A DNA stretch of 9,552 nt. It comes from Paramuribaculum sp. Its GTDB lineage: Bacteria; Bacteroidota; Bacteroidia; Bacteroidales; Muribaculaceae. The DNA lies in contig JAIDXA010000171.1 in NCBI GenBank assembly GCA_029058705.1, forward strand, positions 1 to 9,552, written 5' to 3'. The position numbers were made by a program, and so were the translations under genes. Positions 6,945-9,552 of this stretch are shown here, piece after piece. The notes below the pieces were generated by a model. The model saw only the letters and a list, made by a program, of their open reading frames with translations. It did no database searches and was not told where the DNA came from. Within the stretch, counting starts at the first letter, position 1, and every line of letters starts with the position of its first letter.

Positions 6945-7454
6945 ATGAACAAGCGCCAGGCTCGACTTGCACTGATCGTTAAGATATTGCTCAACAACTC
7001 AATAGGAAGCCAGGAAGAGCTAATGGAAATACTCGAGAGAAACGGCTGCATCGTAACCCAGGCAACACTCTCGCGCGACCTCAAATCGCTTCGCACCTCA
7101 AAAGTGTCCACCGACCTCGGAGGTTACCGCTACGTCATAGCCGCCAATGGAACCGCTGCCGATGAAGTGGCCACCCACGCAATGAACACAGTGCGTCAGG
7201 CCGCAATCCTGTCGGTGACCCTTTCCGGATCGCTCGTCATCATAAAAACCCGCAACGGATATGCCGGAGGCGTGGCCTATGACATTGACGAGATCCAGTC
7301 GCCATATCTTCTCGGAACCATTGCCGGAGCCGACACAGTCTTTGTCGCGCTTGGCAGCGACGCCCCCCTTGAGGAAGTCTATAATCTACTTTCAGACATC
7401 CTTCCCGCCTCGGTAATGGAAAATGGCCGTCATTTCTTCTTTCCCGAAAATTAA
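6945..7454 (+). CDS. argR: ArgR-family transcriptional regulator with altered effector motif
   Basis: ArgR proteins are hexameric, arginine-responsive DNA-binding regulators. The 169-residue product has the N-terminal winged-helix block GSQEELMEILERNGCIVTQA followed by TLSRDLKSLR (residues 21-50), whose QATLSRD recognition segment is intact. The C-terminal oligomerisation and effector domain spans about 83-155, including VIIKTRNGYAGGVAYDID (98-115) and LGTIAGADT (123-131). In canonical ArgR this last motif reads GTIAGDDT, and both aspartates help bind arginine; here the first is Ala129, Asp130 remaining. The tail PASVMENGRHFFFPEN (154-169) extends beyond the usual end. I chose the ATG at 6945 because MNKRQARLALIVKIL matches the family start and lies properly downstream of the promoter. 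It is co-transcribed with the ArgC-like gene 17 bases downstream. Membership in ArgR is firm; whether it still senses arginine is uncertain. Confidence 0.9.
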   Translation: MNKRQARLALIVKILLNNSIGSQEELMEILERNGCIVTQATLSRDLKSLRTSKVSTDLGGYRYVIAANGTAADEVATHAMNTVRQAAILSVTLSGSLVIIKTRNGYAGGVAYDIDEIQSPYLLGTIAGADTVFVALGSDAPLEEVYNLLSDILPASVMENGRHFFFPEN

Positions 7455-7471
7455 CCTTATAAAAAACAAAT

Positions 7472-8410
7472 ATGATACGTGCCGGAATCACCGGAGGAAC
7501 AACACGAGTTGCCGGTGAAATCATCAAGCTCCTGATAAACCATCCAGATGTCGAACTGATGTGGGTGACCGACCCCGATGTCGAAGGAGCCCGTCTTTCA
7601 GAAATCCACAAAGGCCTCCGTGGTGAAACCTACCTGTCGTTCTCAGCCAGACCGACCGACAGAACCGATGTGATATTCCTGTGTTTCGAAGAACCCGGTC
7701 AGGCGAAAGAATTTGTTGACGCAAATGATATCGGTCCCGAGGTCAGACTGATCGACCTGTCGGGCGACTATCTGCCCGACACGACGTTTGCCGATGGCGA
7801 CGAATGGATCTTCGGACTTCCGGAACTTTGCCGCAAGCCTCTTGTCAGAGGTGCTACGAAAACAGCGTTGCCGCTTCCTCTGACGTCTGCAGTTCTGCTT
7901 GCGCTTACCCCGCTGGCCAAGGAACAATGGCTCACCTCCGACATAGACATCACCGCAGTCATCGCTGAAGAAAACGCAGAACCAGGCGAGACGCTTGCCC
8001 TGATAGATCTCGAGCAAGCCGACGACATTGCACGTGCCGTCCGCTCGCTGCAACCGGACTTCACCGCCGACCGGATGATGTTCGTAGTCGTCAACGGCGG
8101 ATGGTCACAGGGAATATCGGTGGCCATACACTTCATCACCGACCACACGGAAGAAGAAGCAATCCGCGCGTTCTCGGAATACTACAACGACCACAACTTC
8201 GTTTTCCTGTCAGAATCGCTTCCCAACCTGACCGAAGTGGTCGGAACAAACAAATGCATCATCAACGTCCAGAAAGTCGAAAAACGCCTTGTCATCACTG
8301 CCGTCATCGACGACCTCGTCAAAGGATCATCGGCAATGGCCGTACATGACATGAATCTGCTTTTCGGCCTGCAGGAACGGGTTGGCCTCATGCTCAAGAC
8401 CCAGGCATAG
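7472..8410 (+). CDS. argC: ArgC-like protein (N-acetyl-gamma-glutamyl-phosphate reductase family), active site lost
   Basis: ArgC normally reduces N-acyl-glutamyl phosphate with NADPH in arginine synthesis. This 312-residue protein keeps the family frame: AGITGGTTRVAGEIIKLLINHPDVEL (3-29, Rossmann), IDLSGDY (94-100), FGLPELCR (114-121), ALTPLAK (144-150), and the C-terminal dimer/NADP region VVGTNKC (256-262), RLVITAVIDDLVKG (272-285) and MNLLFGLQE (294-302). The catalytic motif ANPGCFAT, however, reads ALPLPLTS (132-139), with Pro136 in place of Cys. The HQHLPE block with the catalytic His aligns to LEQADD (180-185), with Gln182. The PRG motif reads SQG (212-214). The serine/glycine-rich STGAG loop is replaced by EENAEPGE with about 14 residues deleted. 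Gly11 of the dinucleotide-binding loop is Thr. The frame is intact and the conserved ends show selection, so this is more likely a pseudoenzyme than a decaying gene. It is cotranscribed with argR. Confidence 0.88.
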   Translation: MIRAGITGGTTRVAGEIIKLLINHPDVELMWVTDPDVEGARLSEIHKGLRGETYLSFSARPTDRTDVIFLCFEEPGQAKEFVDANDIGPEVRLIDLSGDYLPDTTFADGDEWIFGLPELCRKPLVRGATKTALPLPLTSAVLLALTPLAKEQWLTSDIDITAVIAEENAEPGETLALIDLEQADDIARAVRSLQPDFTADRMMFVVVNGGWSQGISVAIHFITDHTEEEAIRAFSEYYNDHNFVFLSESLPNLTEVVGTNKCIINVQKVEKRLVITAVIDDLVKGSSAMAVHDMNLLFGLQERVGLMLKTQA

Positions 8411-8628
8411 CCTGACATCGGCCCGGATTCTCCGGATTCACATAATTTAATCACTTTTAGCCATAGGACCGGCGTCATTTCGGCCACTGCTTTGTTTGTA
8501 ACGATGAACCGAAAATGGCAGCAACCAGGCGAAGGAATCCTCCGCCAACGGCCACATCTCTCTGGCTCCGGATTCGGATAGTGATTATTAGAGGCCGGAG
8601 TCCTCATAAATAAATAGTTGAAACGGCA
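8411..8628 (+). other. Gene-free, structured 3' region after the ArgC-like gene
   Basis: No supported gene is present. CCGGATTC occurs three times (8423-8430, 8432-8439, 8568-8575). Its complement GAATCC at 8535-8540 pairs with the third copy, and GCCA (8544-8547) pairs with TGGC (8563-8566), making a 10-bp hairpin with a symmetric 3x3 internal loop. CTCCGG (8566-8571) could instead pair with CCGGAG (8595-8600). A 25-codon frame at 8504-8581 is possible but has no supporting evidence. Confidence 0.4.
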
Positions 8629-8670
8629 GGAATGGAGCCCTCTCCGATGGCGGGAGCTCCATTCTTTGTT
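8629..8670 (+). terminator. Probable terminator hairpin of the argR-argC transcript
   Basis: AATGGAGC (8631-8638) pairs with GCTCCATT (8656-8663), extendable by G8630-C8664 and a G-U pair at 8629-8665. The following stretch TTTGTTGT is a weak T-run. It lies about 220 bases after the argC-like stop and before the next promoter. Confidence 0.6.
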
Positions 8671-8719
8671 GTAATACCGAGATGAAATTGACCGGATTTG
8701 AAAAACTTTATAAAAAAAA

Positions 8720-8752
8720 TTGCCATTAATTCAGAATTAACTGCTATCTTTG
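8720..8752 (+). promoter_or_regulatory. Promoter of the disordered-repeat protein gene
   Basis: TATCTTTG at 8745-8752 fits the -7 consensus TAnnTTTG, with TTG at 8720-8722 some 22 bases upstream. Transcription should start near 8759, which leaves a leader of about 308 nt before the ATG at 9067. Confidence 0.75.
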
Positions 8753-8758
8753 CAGAAA

Positions 8759-9066
8759 CAATACAATAACAACCTACTGCTTAACTATTTAATTTATCAC
8801 TTTAATTTTAATTACTCAAATTCCCATTAAAACCCGGTGAAATTCGAAAACGTAAAAACAATCCGTTCGCATTTTCAACGGCCATTTATAACCAGGACAA
8901 CAGAACGTTTTACTCTTTTTTTAAGTTATTATTCCATCAGGTAGCCCGTTTCAAGACGCTACCTTGTCCCGGATGACAGATGCCGGGAATCCATGGCCGA
9001 GAGGCCTCAACGTTATTTTTAAAATTTTCAACCTACCAAAAACACCCCATCCCCGTTCACTTGATT
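8759..9066 (+). promoter_or_regulatory. Long structured 5' leader (candidate cis-regulatory RNA)
   Basis: The first part (8759-8930) is A/T-rich and weakly structured, with a T-run near 8913-8922. Three hairpins then follow in tandem: AGGTAGC (8939-8945) with GCTACCT (8958-8964); TCCCGG (8967-8972) with CCGGGA (8983-8988); and GGCC (8995-8998) with GGCC (9003-9006) capped by the GNRA tetraloop GAGA. A U-rich stretch (GTTATTTTT, 9012-9020) comes next, then an unstructured segment to the ATG. I recognise no known riboswitch. Autoregulation by the encoded protein or transcription attenuation are both possible. Confidence 0.5.
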
Positions 9067-9552
9067 ATGGATTCAAACGAAAAGAAAAGCAAGCGCCCGC
9101 GAATCGGACAGATCCGCACCGCAACACCTGAAACAGACATCACTCAGTCACACTCCTCAGAAAACGGAGAGGAACGTCCTCAGCGCCAATATCGTCAGGA
9201 CTACCACAACAGCTATCAGAGCCGAAACAACTACAGCGGACCGGGACAGCGCCCCTACGGACAACGCTCCTATAATCCGAACTACAACCGCGACTCATAC
9301 CAGTCGCGCCCACGCTACAACTCTCCCGACGCCGACGTTTCCCAGACAACAGACGTTGATTCCGTTCCGTCCCCATCGGCCGAAGGCGGCGACACATATC
9401 GCCACCAAAACTCCTACAATCAGGGATATCGCCGCAACAATCAGGGCTACAACAGCTACAACAACCGCCAGGGAGGCTACAACAACCGACAGGGAGGCTA
9501 CAACAGCCCCAACCGTCACGGCGGCTACAACAACCGTCAGGGAGGTTACAAC
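9067..9552 (+). CDS. N-terminal disordered region of a probable RNA-associated protein (partial)
   Basis: The frame is open from the ATG at 9067 to the window edge (162 residues, no stop). It starts MDSNEKKSKRPRIGQIRTAT and becomes a low-complexity chain rich in Tyr, Asn, Arg, Gln and Gly, with a more acidic and Ser-rich patch (residues about 107-118) and YNNRQGG repeats from residue 131. There is no signal peptide, so it should be cytoplasmic. In Bacteroidales such N-termini precede RNA-acting domains; the RPRI start followed by QGGYNNR repeats most recalls the RluB-type 23S rRNA pseudouridine synthases, whose S4 and catalytic domains would lie beyond the edge. Rho or an RNA helicase are alternatives. 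The gene is real with good confidence; the product is only a guess from N-terminal style. Confidence 0.7.
   Translation, partial: MDSNEKKSKRPRIGQIRTATPETDITQSHSSENGEERPQRQYRQDYHNSYQSRNNYSGPGQRPYGQRSYNPNYNRDSYQSRPRYNSPDADVSQTTDVDSVPSPSAEGGDTYRHQNSYNQGYRRNNQGYNSYNNRQGGYNNRQGGYNSPNRHGGYNNRQGGYN
9457..9552 (+). repeat. In-frame 21-base tandem repeat encoding YNNRQGG
   Basis: Units start at 9457, 9478, 9526 and 9547 (the last cut by the edge), with a 27-base variant at 9499-9525 encoding YNSPNRHGG. Copies differ mostly at third codon positions (CGC/CGA/CGT for Arg, GGC/GGT for Gly), showing that the peptide is maintained despite drift in the DNA. Confidence 0.9.

Noticed and set aside
7472..8410. 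Reading the ArgC-like gene as a normal arginine biosynthesis enzyme
   Set aside because: The overall match supports the family name, but the Cys, His and Arg of the active site are all absent, so ordinary reductase activity is not credible.
8482..8488. GCCACTG resembling a cobalamin riboswitch segment
   Set aside because: None of the other conserved parts (B12 box, GGTGAA-type segments) are found nearby, and no cobalamin gene follows.
8504..8581. 25-codon open frame after the ArgC-like gene
   Set aside because: No promoter, no translation signal, and it overlaps a better-supported RNA hairpin.
8182..8607. Minus-strand frame of 141 codons across the end of the ArgC-like gene
   Set aside because: Largely a shadow of the conserved plus-strand coding sequence, with no domain or promoter.
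8991..9010. GGCCGAGAGGCCTCAACG resembling the D-arm of a tRNA-Ser or tRNA-Leu
   Set aside because: No acceptor stem, anticodon arm or T-arm can be built around it; it is better read as a tetraloop hairpin.
9067..9552. Assignment of the disordered protein to Rho termination factor
   Set aside because: Bacteroidales Rho also has a long disordered region, but its N-terminus normally begins with a different helical domain; the start here fits a pseudouridine synthase better. It remains an alternative.

Overview
The window looks like chromosome from a gut-type member of the Bacteroidales, with a family such as Muribaculaceae most likely (inference). Reasons: five promoters match the Bacteroidetes sigma factor consensus (TAnnTTTG near -7 with a TTG/TTTG-like element about 20 bases upstream); starts have A-rich leaders and no Shine-Dalgarno sequence; one protein ends in a type IX secretion sorting domain; and GalK, ArgR and SanA read like Bacteroidales family members. 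All confident genes are on the plus strand. Nothing points to an insertion sequence, phage or CRISPR array.

Layout. Bases 1-344 hold no gene but contain a long inverted repeat, a strong promoter and a terminator-like hairpin between that promoter and the first gene. Bases 345-2451 are a two-gene unit: a SanA/YdcF-type membrane-anchored protein overlapping by 8 bases a 474-residue protein of unknown function with a probable HEAT-like C-terminal half. Bases 2500-5435 are a second unit with its own promoter and a perfect 13-bp terminator. It encodes a small exported protein with a type IX-type tail and, after a 2-base gap, a 750-residue exported beta-rich protein. Bases 5469-6833 are a monocistronic galactokinase gene (galK) with a structured leader and its own terminator. 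Bases 6853-8410 are an argR-argC pair behind a textbook promoter. Bases 8411-9066 hold no gene but contain a structured 3' region, a hairpin, another promoter and a leader of about 300 nt. From 9067 to the end is the start of a disordered protein rich in Y, N, R, Q and G, cut by the window edge.

The most unusual content is the argR-argC pair. The ArgC-like protein keeps the family fold signatures at both ends but has lost the catalytic cysteine (NPGC reads LPLP), the catalytic histidine, the PxRG arginine and about 14 residues around the substrate loop. The adjacent ArgR has GADT where the arginine-binding GDDT motif is expected, plus a C-terminal extension. Together they look like a diverged regulator and pseudoenzyme module rather than ordinary arginine biosynthesis genes. 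This rests on family motifs recalled from memory and needs an alignment and a genome-wide search for the canonical copies.
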